DNA of 44,533 nucleotides. It comes from Opitutales bacterium UBA5694. GTDB taxonomy: Bacteria > Verrucomicrobiota > Verrucomicrobiia > Opitutales > Opitutaceae. The first letter of the stretch is position 1. Each line of letters starts with the position of its first letter. Location of the stretch: the NCBI GenBank assembly GCA_002420185.1, contig DIHO01000012.1, forward strand, positions 247,680-292,212. The letters run 5' to 3'. Below are positions 7,785-16,118 of this stretch, one piece after another. The notes beneath the pieces were generated by a model that made no database searches, was not told the origin of the DNA, and saw only the letters and a list, made by a program, of their open reading frames with translations. A program made the translations under genes and the position numbers.

Positions 7785-8476
7785 ACTTGGAGCGCTTCAA
7801 AGAGTTGGTGAATCTGTACTTGGACGATGAGATCTCGTCTTTGGATCTTTCTGATCTTATGGATGAGACTCGGAGTAAACCGGAGCGTCAAAAGTTGTTT
7901 CTGGACTACTGTCGCATACACAAAGCATGCTCTCTCCTTGGGGATTCCCTCGAGGAGAAAAGAAGTAAGCGTAGTTTCAAGCAGATCGCTTATGCTGTGG
8001 GTGGACTGGCGGCGGCATTTACGTTATTAGGGATGGCGGGTCGAAATCTGTTGCCCATGCTTAACGGTCCGACTGCACCGCCTACGATCGTTCAAAGTGG
8101 ACCCTCGGGCGGAAGCACGCTCTTCTTTTCTGAAATTGCCTCGGCCAAAGTGTCGACACCGCGTTTTCTCAAGGTAAGAGAGCAGTCACGAGGAGAAGGC
8201 GTAGGAGTTTCTATCTTTGGCAATTTGAGAAGCGAGAACACTGGGAACAGGAACAACCGATTCGTCTTAACCCCTCCGCAGGAGCAGTATGGGTTGAATG
8301 CGGAGAAGCTTTTTTCGGAAGACCTTTTGGATCTGGGAGTGTTAGAACTTCAGGATCCATTTAATGCCTTCGACGAAATCAACGAGGCTCCTCTGAGCTT
8401 TTCCAAAGCGACCTTTTTTTTGGGGAATAGTCATGAAATAACGACCGCACGAGATAGCCCCTCAAATTTAAAGTAG
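7781..8476 (+). CDS. Membrane-bound anti-sigma factor partner of the ECF sigma
   Basis: The 231-residue protein overlaps the sigma gene by four bases. Residues 1-60 form a short helical cytoplasmic domain (LVNLYLDDEIS, then a DYCRIHKAC helix), like the sigma-binding domain of anti-sigma factors. One transmembrane helix follows (about residues 66-90), and the C-terminal part of about 140 residues would lie in the periplasm. The usual zinc anti-sigma motif H-x3-C-x2-C is absent; C-x2-H-x2-C occurs at the corresponding helix and could still bind metal, although this is unproven. The periplasmic part has low complexity and no domain I recognise. It probably holds the sigma factor at the membrane until a signal releases it. 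Confidence 0.72.
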   Translation: MNLERFKELVNLYLDDEISSLDLSDLMDETRSKPERQKLFLDYCRIHKACSLLGDSLEEKRSKRSFKQIAYAVGGLAAAFTLLGMAGRNLLPMLNGPTAPPTIVQSGPSGGSTLFFSEIASAKVSTPRFLKVREQSRGEGVGVSIFGNLRSENTGNRNNRFVLTPPQEQYGLNAEKLFSEDLLDLGVLELQDPFNAFDEINEAPLSFSKATFFLGNSHEITTARDSPSNLK

Positions 8477-8509
8477 TCAGCCCTCGCCAACAGGATAGGT
8501 GTTCTGATG

Positions 8510-9127
8510 CTAGCCCAGTGCAGCTTTTATGATAGCTTCGGTACTAATTTTGGGGCCTAGTTTCTCAACCACTTTGGAAATAGCTTTTTTGGCATCTACT
8601 TGCTTGTAGCCAAGTGCTTGGAGGGCCAAGGCTGCATCTGTGAGTTTGGAGGATTCCTCTGATTCGGCGGATACCGTCCGATTTACCGAGGTTAAGTCCA
8701 TCGATTGGCTAGCCGAAGCAAAAATAGTGAGCTTGTCCTTAAGCTCTATGATAATCCTTTCTGCGGTTTTTTTTCCAATCCCAGGTGTTTTTGCGAGGAG
8801 ATTTGCGTCTTCGCTGGAAATTGCAGAAATGAGATTTCCCAGGGGAAGCTTGCTCATGAGGCTGATTGCCACTTTGGGTCCGACGCCGGAAACTTTATCA
8901 ATCACGAGCTCGAAAAAGTCGCGGTCGTTTTCTTCCCAAAATCCGTAGAGTGCTTGCGAGTCTTCGCGGTAAACTGCGTGCGTGTGGAGGGTTACGATCT
9001 CCCCATTTTGAGGAAGCTTCTCAGCTGTGGTAAGGGGAATATTGACTGCGTACCCAAGTCCTCCTGCAGAGATAATCGCTGAAAGAGGTGTTGCTTTGAG
9101 CAGTTTGCCTTCAATGAGGACAATCAT
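8510..9127 (-). CDS. ruvA: Holliday junction branch-migration protein RuvA
   Basis: With 205 residues this is the usual RuvA length. The N-terminal OB fold starts MIVLIEGKLL and includes GGLGYAVNIP. Two helix-hairpin-helix motifs follow (VSGVGPKVAISLMS and TPGIGKKTAERIIIEL), and the C-terminal domain III (ALQALGYKQVDAKKAI) binds RuvB. RuvA tetramers hold the four-way junction while RuvB pumps DNA. It follows dapB by two bases, so it is the last gene of a dapA-dapB-ruvA operon. RuvB and RuvC are not in the window, but another resolvase-type gene, ruvX, is. Confidence 0.96.
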   Translation of the reverse strand: MIVLIEGKLLKATPLSAIISAGGLGYAVNIPLTTAEKLPQNGEIVTLHTHAVYREDSQALYGFWEENDRDFFELVIDKVSGVGPKVAISLMSKLPLGNLISAISSEDANLLAKTPGIGKKTAERIIIELKDKLTIFASASQSMDLTSVNRTVSAESEESSKLTDAALALQALGYKQVDAKKAISKVVEKLGPKISTEAIIKAALG

Positions 9128-9129
9128 TT

Positions 9130-9855
9130 TTACTTAAGTCCGAGAACATCTCGGATAGAGTATACGCCGGCCTCTTTACCGAATACCCACTCAGCGGCTC
9201 TGATGGCGCCGCGAGCAAAAATCGCGCGACTGGATGCACTGTGAGTGAGTTCGACTCTCTCTCCGATATCCGCGAATATAATGCTATGATCGCCCACTAC
9301 GTCACCGCCTCTAAGTGAATGCATGCCAACCTCTCTCTCTTCGCGTTCTCCTAGAATGCCTTCTCGACCGTGTTGAAGATCGTCGTAGCTTAGGTTGCGT
9401 GGGCCCAGTACGGATTCGGCTAGCATGAGGGCGGTTCCACTGGGAGCGTCCTTTTTCATGCGGTGATGCATCTCGGTGATTTCTGCGTTATACGATAGAG
9501 GCAGAATCTCCGCGGCTTTTTCTGTAAGGTAGCAGAGCAGGTTGACTCCAATGGAATAGTTTCCTGCCCAGACAGTGGGCATAGCTTGGCCTATTTTAAG
9601 TAATTTCGCACGCTGTTCTTGGGTGTGACCCGTCGTTCCGCAGATCACGGCCTTCCCGAGATCCGCAGCCGCTTCGAAAACGCTTTGCGTGATGGTGTGA
9701 AACGAAAAGTCGATCACGACATCAGATTCGCTAAGCGCTGCCTTTAGATTGTCTCCGATATCCACTTTCCCTGTGATTGTGTGACCCGAACTTACGGCTT
9801 CATCCGCAATCGCGGTGCCCATCCGACCTTTGAATCCGTTGATGCAAATTTTCAT
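9130..9855 (-). CDS. dapB: 4-hydroxy-tetrahydrodipicolinate reductase
   Basis: The protein has 241 residues. The N-terminal Rossmann motif is INGFKGRMGTAI, the reductase active-site segment is ITEMHHRMKKDAPSGTAL (catalytic His and Lys), and CGTTGHT lies in the nucleotide-binding half. It reduces the DapA product to tetrahydrodipicolinate with NAD(P)H in the lysine and diaminopimelate pathway, which feeds peptidoglycan synthesis. It lies three bases after dapA and two bases before ruvA in the same operon. Confidence 0.96.
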   Translation of the reverse strand: MKICINGFKGRMGTAIADEAVSSGHTITGKVDIGDNLKAALSESDVVIDFSFHTITQSVFEAAADLGKAVICGTTGHTQEQRAKLLKIGQAMPTVWAGNYSIGVNLLCYLTEKAAEILPLSYNAEITEMHHRMKKDAPSGTALMLAESVLGPRNLSYDDLQHGREGILGEREEREVGMHSLRGGDVVGDHSIIFADIGERVELTHSASSRAIFARGAIRAAEWVFGKEAGVYSIRDVLGLK

Positions 9856-9858
9856 GAT

Positions 9859-10773
9859 CTAATCGATTTGGTTAGCGTTCGCATTGGGTATTACGGTCGA
9901 GAGGCTTTCTAGTATAGACTGCCGGTTTTCTGGACTTGCGCTGCAAAGGGGTAGGCGAACGCGGTCGGTGGAAAAGATTTCGAGCTTTTTAAGACAGATC
10001 TTCACGGGAACCGGACTCGGCTCAATAAAAAGATCTCTGAATAATGGATACAGCTTGCGGTGAACTTCCGACGCTCTTTTTAGGTCTCCACTCAATGCGG
10101 TAGTGACAAGCTTAGTTACTTCTGCAGGTAGAACATTGGACGCTACTGAAATGACTCCATCGGCTCCAGATGCTATGAACGAAAGAGTAAGTCCATCATC
10201 GCCACTGAGGACGGTGATGTCGTCCCCTAGTGCGGATTTGAGTTCATCGACTCTACTTACTTCTCCGCCGGACTCCTTAATGTGGCTAATGTTTGGATGC
10301 TTCGACAAAAGCCTTTCCACGGTTGCGATTGAAATGTCAACGATACAACGACCTGGAATTGAGTAGAGAATAATCGGCTTATCCGTTTCTTGGGCGATTG
10401 CCGAGAAGTGTTGAAAGATGCCTTCTTGGGTGGGCTTATTGTAGTAGCCGGTCACGTGCAGCGTGCCGTCAGCACCTGCAGCGTCAGCATGCTTTGTTAA
10501 AGAGATCGCTTCCCGAGTAGAGTTGGATCCGGAACCTGCGATAACGGGAAGGCGGCCATCGGCGGTTTCTACGACGATTTCAACCACCTCGCCATGCTCT
10601 TCATGATTGAGTGTAGGGGACTCGCCAGTGGTACCCATGGGTAGTAAACCTTGGATACCACCTGATATTTGCTGTTCGACAAACTTTTGTAGATCACCAA
10701 CCGCTAGCGTGCCATCGTCATTAAACGGAGTCGCCATCGCAGTAATGGATCCTGTGAATCGTGTTTCAGTCAT
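9859..10773 (-). CDS. dapA: 4-hydroxy-tetrahydrodipicolinate synthase
   Basis: This 304-residue TIM-barrel aldolase has all the expected elements: GTTGESPTL (Thr-Thr of the active site), VTGYYNKPTQEG (Tyr), YSIPGRC (Tyr and Arg) and HIKESGG with the Schiff-base lysine. It condenses pyruvate with aspartate semialdehyde, the first committed step of lysine and diaminopimelate synthesis. The residue after the conserved Arg is Cys instead of the usual Thr, a mild variation. It is the first gene of the dapA-dapB-ruvA operon and has a GAGGT ribosome-binding site just upstream of its ATG. Confidence 0.95.
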   Translation of the reverse strand: MTETRFTGSITAMATPFNDDGTLAVGDLQKFVEQQISGGIQGLLPMGTTGESPTLNHEEHGEVVEIVVETADGRLPVIAGSGSNSTREAISLTKHADAAGADGTLHVTGYYNKPTQEGIFQHFSAIAQETDKPIILYSIPGRCIVDISIATVERLLSKHPNISHIKESGGEVSRVDELKSALGDDITVLSGDDGLTLSFIASGADGVISVASNVLPAEVTKLVTTALSGDLKRASEVHRKLYPLFRDLFIEPSPVPVKICLKKLEIFSTDRVRLPLCSASPENRQSILESLSTVIPNANANQID

Positions 10774-10995
10774 TTTACCTCGAAGTGTAGATTAGGGGTT
10801 CCGAGTTCCAATACGATTTATATACTCGGTCAACTATTTAGGCTCACAAGGGTTAGAATAATCAAAACTTAAAAAAACTAATGTCCTTAGAAATTTTCGA
10901 TGAATGTTGCTGCTAAGTGTGAAAAAGGGAGCGAGCGACATGGTTATAAAGTCTGCCAAGCCAATTTTATCGCGAATGAATGGGAGTTAGAAAAG

Positions 10996-11580
10996 GTTGA
11001 CACTCTGGAGTACCCAATTGAGTACGACTTGATCGACCATCAAAGTGTGTTCAATCAAAGAGAGATTAGCATCGATAAGCCAAATTTCAGAAAGGCCCCT
11101 CGTGCAGTACTGCGTCAGAATCCCGGCATCATTGTTATGGGGGAGATGCCAGAAGCGGGTGCTCTAGATACGGCTAGGTCTACCGAGGAGACGGTTCACC
11201 GAGGTTTACGACGCTTCACGCGGCCAGCGTGCAGCAGGTTATTATTAGTCTTCGCGAAAATTTTCGAACGGAGAAGCACGAACTTGGACGGCTCAAGATT
11301 TCCGAATCAATCCAGTGCGTCATTGTACAAAAATACTTCTTTCGTTTGAAGAGGATAGGAGCGTTCCCGTGCAAGAAATCATGGTGGCGGAATCGGTTGT
11401 TCGCAGCACGATCAGGGAGGGCAAATTTGATAAGATCCAAGCGCTCCTAGATGTATCTCTGAAACGGGATCTCGTTCCTTCAAAAAGGAAGTGTTCCGAC
11501 TAATTAATGAGGTAAAGATCAGCAAGTGGGACGGGCTTAAAAAGTCTTCGAACCCCCAGGCTCTTGAAATGAATATATAG
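10996..11580 (+). pseudogene. pilT: pilT-type ATPase remnant, 5'-truncated and frameshifted
   Basis: Pieces of a PilT twitching-motility ATPase read on the plus strand in the right order but in changing frames. First come YPIEYDLIDHQ and FNQREI, followed by LRQNPGIIVMGEM (Walker B region). In a second frame a segment LHAASVQQVI continues to LKISESIQCVIVQKY. A third frame carries VPVQEIMVAESVVRSTIREG, and the first frame returns with SSNPQALEMNI and a stop at 11578-11580. The order matches the family, in which the VGEMRD, LHT and HEIM segments precede the IREGK segment. The N-terminal PAS-like part and Walker A are missing. At least three frameshifts make it non-functional. PilT powers pilus retraction; loss of twitching is inferred only if no other copy exists. 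Confidence 0.85.
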
Positions 11581-11608
11581 GGGATCTTCCTCGGCGAAGA
11601 AAGCCGCA

Positions 11609-12661
11609 TTATTGGAAATTGACGAGACCTCTGCTTTCGAGCATCTGCCAAATTGAAGCCGACTTCTGAGCCGCGATTTTTTCGCTTTGCTTAATGGCAG
11701 CTCTTCTTTCGCTTAAATTGTCGGTTGCGATTTTTGCGAGATCGTCTAGATTATAGAGGTAGACGTTTTCAATCTCTTGGCAGGAGGCGTCCATATTCCT
11801 CGGGAGCCCGAGATCTATGAGAAAAAGGGGTCGGTTCTTTCGGGCGTTCATGTGCTTTGCAAGGGATCTAGCGTCTAGTAAAGGGGAGTCCGTTTCGCTA
11901 GAAGAAATAATTATATCGTAGTCGTTCAGATAAGTTTCCAGTTCGCCTAACGCATGCGGAATTCCTCCCCATTTGTCCGCTATCTCATCGGCCCGGCCTG
12001 AATGGTGACTAGCGACGCCGAAGTTGCTGGCTCCTCGGCTCTTCAATGCTTTAACAGTCTTTTCCCCGATTTCGCCGGTTCCGACAACGAGAGCTGAGGT
12101 GTTCTTGAGCGATCCGAATATTTTCAGAGAAAGATCCACTGCCACATTGGAAATATTAATTTGACCCTCGCCGATTTGAGTTGAGTGGCGAATTAGTTTC
12201 GCAGCTTGGAATCCTTTCTGGACCATGCGATTAATCAATCGCCCTGAGTACCCAAGACGCTGGCAGGTGGCATACGCCTTTTTAACTTGTCCGAATATCT
12301 CAGCCTCTCCGGTGATTTGTGACCGAAGTCCGGCGGAAACTTCGATTAAATGTTTTATCACTTCCCTCCCAAATCGAATTCTAGCGTGGGATTCGATTTC
12401 TTCGCGTTGAACATTGTAAAACGAGGCCAACGTTTTGAATGCGATGGCACCACCATTTTTTGGGTCGCTCGTTTTTGAATAAAGCTCGAACCGATTACAT
12501 GTATTCAGAATCAAAGATTCTTCTAGCATTGGTGAACGATGCAAAGCTTCGTAAAGCATCTTTATTTGCACATCATCCAGTGAATACCGCTCCCGTTTTT
12601 CCAAGGAAACGGTCTCATGGTTGATGGTTATAAGCAATAGTTCACCGTGATACGTACTCAT
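11609..12661 (-). CDS. hemA: Glutamyl-tRNA reductase
   Basis: The protein has 350 residues. The catalytic cysteine is in LILNTCNRFELY, the substrate domain includes GLRSQITGEAEIFGQVKKAY, and the NADPH-binding domain has ALVVGTGEIGEKTVKALKSRG. It reduces glutamyl-tRNA to glutamate-1-semialdehyde, the first step of C5-type haem synthesis. It is shorter than the usual length of about 420 because the C-terminal dimerisation helix is trimmed to about 40 residues after IDLGLPRNMD; similar short forms exist. Its start overlaps the upstream CcsA/HemX-like gene by four bases, a layout like hemA-hemX of Bacillus in reverse order. Confidence 0.95.
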   Translation of the reverse strand: MSTYHGELLLITINHETVSLEKRERYSLDDVQIKMLYEALHRSPMLEESLILNTCNRFELYSKTSDPKNGGAIAFKTLASFYNVQREEIESHARIRFGREVIKHLIEVSAGLRSQITGEAEIFGQVKKAYATCQRLGYSGRLINRMVQKGFQAAKLIRHSTQIGEGQINISNVAVDLSLKIFGSLKNTSALVVGTGEIGEKTVKALKSRGASNFGVASHHSGRADEIADKWGGIPHALGELETYLNDYDIIISSSETDSPLLDARSLAKHMNARKNRPLFLIDLGLPRNMDASCQEIENVYLYNLDDLAKIATDNLSERRAAIKQSEKIAAQKSASIWQMLESRGLVNFQ

Positions 12662-13521
12662 GGAGATCTAGCAGTTGGCGTGCTATCTAGAAGGGGCGAC
12701 TCCTTTGCCTTGGGTTGATCAACTGCCTCAAGCGACAGAAGGGCCGTGGCAAATACGGCGATGCAGGTCCAGGAATATTGCTTGTAGGAGAGTGTCTGGC
12801 GGGACCTCAATAGGATTAGGATTCCGTATGCGAACCAGACGACGATGGTTGTGCCTAACTTGGGAAGATCCACGGATTCGGTTTCTCGAAACCAGTAAAC
12901 CGCTCCGATTGCAAGTGACGCGGATAGTATAAAAAAACCGATTGCGAGCAGGCGGAAGTTGATCTGGGTTAGCTCGAATATCGAAGGCATGTAGGGGAAA
13001 AGGCCTCCCATCTTCTTTTGCTTTAAACTCCTGGTTTGCAGGAGGTACATGACAGAGGTAAGTGCAAGAACCCCAAATACTCCGTAACTGAAAAGAGCGA
13101 GGGCAGCGTGCGTCTCAATCCAAGGGGAATCTCCGAAAATCGGTATACGCGATGGACTGTCCCAAGATCGGACCGTGAGTGAAAGAATAGAGAAAACGCT
13201 TGCGAAGGTGGATGTAAACATCCCCAGAAAACTGACGCGGAAAGCGGGTCCGACAAAGATGTACAAAGCGATTGCGGACCATACCATGAACTGGACCAGC
13301 TCGAAGCGGTTCGAAAGTGGGCAGCCTCCATATTCTAGGCCGCGTGCGTAAAGGCCGATCGTCTGAAGGATCCAGCCGAAGCTAACGAGCATAAGCGTGG
13401 AGGGCCGCTTCGCTTTTCGATGCAACTTAAGTGCAGTATACGCCCTAAGCGCTGCGGCAACGACAAAAACAACGGTCGCCAGGGAAATCCACTGGCGGTC
13501 CTCAATTCCGAGAAGACTCAT
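12658..13521 (-). CDS. CcsA/HemX-type integral membrane protein (cytochrome c assembly family)
   Basis: The 287-residue protein has about eight predicted transmembrane helices. The segment WIETHAALALFSYGVFGVLAL carries the conserved His of the cytochrome c assembly (CcsA/HemX) family, and a second family region occurs at QINFRLLAIGFFILSAS. The tryptophan-rich WWD haem-handling motif is not evident, which favours the HemX/YpjD branch over a true CcsA. That branch is associated with control or membrane placement of the glutamyl-tRNA reductase. The four-base overlap with hemA downstream supports this role. Confidence 0.82.
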   Translation of the reverse strand: MSLLGIEDRQWISLATVVFVVAAALRAYTALKLHRKAKRPSTLMLVSFGWILQTIGLYARGLEYGGCPLSNRFELVQFMVWSAIALYIFVGPAFRVSFLGMFTSTFASVFSILSLTVRSWDSPSRIPIFGDSPWIETHAALALFSYGVFGVLALTSVMYLLQTRSLKQKKMGGLFPYMPSIFELTQINFRLLAIGFFILSASLAIGAVYWFRETESVDLPKLGTTIVVWFAYGILILLRSRQTLSYKQYSWTCIAVFATALLSLEAVDQPKAKESPLLDSTPTARSP

Positions 13522-13553
13522 GGCAAACGTTCAGCGAGAATGGGAATTTTCTG

Positions 13554-13655
13554 CTACTTGTTTTTTTTCGCAGATTTCTGCTCCCGCTCACTTTTGCGAG
13601 ATAGGTAGGCTTTACGCCTCTTTTGCTTCGTTTTTTTTCTGTGCTGTTGTCCCAT
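13554..13655 (-). CDS. Very small, strongly basic protein (33 residues)
   Basis: A 33-codon frame begins at an ATG at 13655 and ends with TAG at 13554. The peptide starts MGQQHRKKTKQKRR and continues with a KAYLSRK segment and a Lys/Arg-rich tail ending SAKKNK. It contains no hydrophobic stretch, and over 40 percent of residues are Lys or Arg, like small ribosome- or nucleic-acid-associated proteins. It lies 32 bases before the CcsA/HemX-like gene on the same strand and probably shares its transcript. I believe similar short MGQ-starting basic proteins occur in Opitutia but cannot verify this here. A chance frame in AAA-rich DNA is the alternative. Confidence 0.45.
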   Translation of the reverse strand: MGQQHRKKTKQKRRKAYLSRKSEREQKSAKKNK

Positions 13656-14088
13656 ATGGTCAGTACTTTTGAAAGATATCTAGACAATGATTAGAGTTGT
13701 TACGAGGTGAAAGGCTTGGGTCAAGCTGCGAAGGGACGGGCAGTTATCATATTTACCAAAAAAGACGCTCAAAAATAGCTCTAGCTCAGGTTTCATGCGC
13801 ACAAGGCATCCTCCGCTATTTACTCGTTCTTTTTTAGAGGATGTCAGCTGGATTGTTCGGGATTTCGCTTGGAGAACCGAGGAATCTGTACATGCACTAT
13901 CGTCCCATACTCGTCCAAGCCGTGGAAACTGCCCTTTGCTGAAGCGTCGGTTACGGACACATGAAAACTCTGTTAGGAGAAACTTTCGCCCGGAACGAGA
14001 TCTGGCTCTTAGCCTACGTTCTTGTCCACCTCGTTTACCATCTTATGCCCATAGGGTTTGTAAATAAACCACTTTCTGCCGAGCAACT
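13656..14088. other. Non-coding stretch with a possible decayed gene
   Basis: No intact gene is visible. On the plus strand a frame around 13838-14110 reads MSAGLFGISLGEPRN, then a TGA, then MKTLLGETFARNEIWLLAYV and a hydrophobic stretch ending near LVYHLMPIGF. It looks protein-like and has one in-frame stop, but I recognise no family, so it is only a candidate remnant. Confidence 0.25.
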
Positions 14089-14274
14089 TTACCCTCCGGT
14101 CCGAATGGTTAGATAGTAGACGAAAATATGAGGTGTTTCATCGGGAGTGCCGAAACTGCGATAGTGTATTCCAGCTTGTCGAGGGTCATCTTGAGCCCAT
14201 TCAGGGTTAGCGATTGTTGACACATGTAGCAATGAGCCGCCGACGACGATCTTTATGATTTCTAGCGAGTCTCC

Positions 14275-14394
14275 CTATTTGAATATGACGGATTTCATCC
14301 ACTCATTGCTGCTGGTATTGTCGGTACCGATCAGCAGTCGTGAACTGAATTCGCGGTCCCCAATTAGGAGCGGTTCTGACAGATGAAAGGCCAT
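14275..14394 (-). pseudogene. thiG: N-terminal fragment of thiazole synthase ThiG
   Basis: A 39-codon frame from an ATG at 14394 to a TAG at 14275 reads LLIGDREFSSRLLIGT and then SSNEWMKSVI. This matches the start of ThiG proteins, which have the form I-G-x-x-x-F-x-S-R-L-x-x-G-T-G-K-x-x-S-N-E-x-M. Here the G-T-G-K has become G-T-D-N. The rest of the enzyme, about 220 residues including the Schiff-base lysine, is missing. The same frame stays open for another 61 codons down to 14089 (including WAQDDPRQAGIHYRSFGTPD), but that part does not resemble ThiG. ThiG builds the thiazole of thiamine; this scrap cannot. Confidence 0.62.
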
Positions 14395-14526
14395 AGATTC
14401 AAACAATTATCGTATCGTGCCATGGTCGGGACAATTCGAATAAAAAAGTGAGAGGTATCACGGTTGAGGTAGAACTGCAGTACGATTATGATTGAATGCT
14501 GCTCGAACTGGGGCGGTATTTCTGCC

Positions 14527-15951
14527 ATGAGCAAAATTGCGCTTTTGGTGACACGCGATACTTCCGGGCTCGATTCGTTTTCCCGTAAGCTAGGCGACCT
14601 GCATGGGTACCAGTTGCTTAAAGTGTCGTCTGTCATGCCGGAAGGTTTGAATCATTGCGAACCAGTCGATTTTAAACAGGCCAGGGAAAAGCTTCAGAAT
14701 GGCGAAGTTTCGCTGCTGGTCGCCAACTACTTCGATCCTGCAAATGTCGGCAGGGATTTCCTATCTTGGAAAACCGCACTGCAAGCGTTTGATCATGAGA
14801 TCGCCGACCTCATTCGCTCGGCTGCCCAAATGCCTCATTTGACAACTGTCCTTGGAAATCCGGATCTTTATGCACTAGCGGCAGGGTATTTAGAGAAAGA
14901 CGATGGGGTATTTACTGCTTCTTTTCGGATGGAGCAAGCTTGCAACGCATTACACGCGGTATCTCAGTTTGATGCCTCGGTAGCCCAGTATCTCGAAGCC
15001 CAGGGGGGAGAGGTCCCCGATCTAGACGCACTTAGCGGCTTGCCAAGGACGGTAACCTTTTCCTGGAAGCGCTCACATTCGCTTCCCGGTGGCGAGACCC
15101 CTCGTCAGAAGGCGGGCCTCTATGGATCGTATGCAAATCATTTCGAAACGGTTGCGGGGCCCGAAGTTGACTATAGGGCGGTGGTGGACAGTTCGCTGGC
15201 GGCCCACGCGATCGGCGAGTTTGAGAAGACGACCGCGCTTATTACGCAAAGGGGAGCACTGATGTCGGTGGCCAGTTCGGATGACTTGGAAACCGCAATT
15301 GAACATGCAATCGAGGCGACTGAATCGGATCTAGCCGGTGCAACATTAGCGGTAAACGCATCAATGGAGGGAGCCGATATTGCTAAGATTGACTCCATTC
15401 GATTCGCGACTTTCGTTGCGCCGTCTTTTATAAATAGCGAAACGCTGGAGGGAATTAGATTGCTCGAATCTCGCGAAGGCCTAGGGTACGAAGCTCTGCA
15501 AGAATTGAGGTCTGTCGTTGGGGGAGTTTTGATCCAGGACCGAAATCGATCGACGGTGAATCCGTTTTCCTGGAGAATACCGAGCGCTAACCAGCCTCTC
15601 GTAAGCGATTGGGAAACTATGATTTTTGGGGTGAGGATTTCGAGGCACTTAAAATCAACCTCTTGCTTGGCCGTAAAGGGCGAGCGGATCATTGCCCAGG
15701 CCTCCGGACTTTCACATCAGCGGAGATTTAGGCAGCGTTTACGTGAAGACGAAAAATCGCTAGGAGACTCTATCTTGGTGTTTGACGAGGATATAGAAGA
15801 TCCTGACCTCTTGTCCGAAGTCAAAGAGCTTGGTGTCACGGTCGTCGTTCATCCGGGAACTGCCAGCTCGCGAGAAGGAGAATTAGTCGATCGAGCGAAT
15901 CAACTCGGATTAGTATTGGTAACAACTGGGGTTTCCTTCACTAATTTCTAA
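14527..15951 (+). CDS. PurH-like protein lacking the known catalytic motifs
   Basis: The protein has 474 residues from the ATG at 14527 (the frame is open 13 codons further). It aligns in outline with bifunctional PurH (AICAR transformylase/IMP cyclohydrolase, about 520 residues). Matches are an MGS-like start (IALLVTRDTSGLDSFSRKL), VSLLVANYFDP in place of VVNLYPF, HSLPGGETPRQKAGLYG (184-200) in place of RYGENPHQ, and a C-terminus ELGVTVVVHPGTASSREGEL to LVTTGVSFTNF, which matches G-I-T-A-V-I-Q-P-G-G-S to V-F-T-G-x-R-x-F. The KHANPCG catalytic element is replaced by ITQRGALMS (239-247), and the KTLHPKIHGG segment of the cyclohydrolase is deleted. The frame is intact, so it is probably a repurposed paralogue. 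Its partner or ligand is unknown. Confidence 0.75.
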   Translation: MSKIALLVTRDTSGLDSFSRKLGDLHGYQLLKVSSVMPEGLNHCEPVDFKQAREKLQNGEVSLLVANYFDPANVGRDFLSWKTALQAFDHEIADLIRSAAQMPHLTTVLGNPDLYALAAGYLEKDDGVFTASFRMEQACNALHAVSQFDASVAQYLEAQGGEVPDLDALSGLPRTVTFSWKRSHSLPGGETPRQKAGLYGSYANHFETVAGPEVDYRAVVDSSLAAHAIGEFEKTTALITQRGALMSVASSDDLETAIEHAIEATESDLAGATLAVNASMEGADIAKIDSIRFATFVAPSFINSETLEGIRLLESREGLGYEALQELRSVVGGVLIQDRNRSTVNPFSWRIPSANQPLVSDWETMIFGVRISRHLKSTSCLAVKGERIIAQASGLSHQRRFRQRLREDEKSLGDSILVFDEDIEDPDLLSEVKELGVTVVVHPGTASSREGELVDRANQLGLVLVTTGVSFTNF

Positions 15952-16118
15952 TCAATATGGCGGCAGAACTCGGGTTTTGCGTTGCTCTGGTGAGAGTTTC
16001 TACCTTCTTCCTTCGATGAGGTACCTGGGCGTCAATCGGGGCTTGATCGATTCCAATGAATTCTATCTCTTCCCATTCCTAAATTGCCAAACGGGATTGG
16101 GTAGTTTTGTGTGCTATC

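Noticed and set aside
11229..11503. Short overlapping plus-strand frames that could look like separate small genes
   Set aside because: They are the shifted pieces of the pilT remnant rather than independent genes.
13795..14067. A 90-codon plus-strand frame
   Set aside because: Its composition (many Arg, Ser, His) is that of an off-frame reading, and another frame in the same DNA looks more protein-like.
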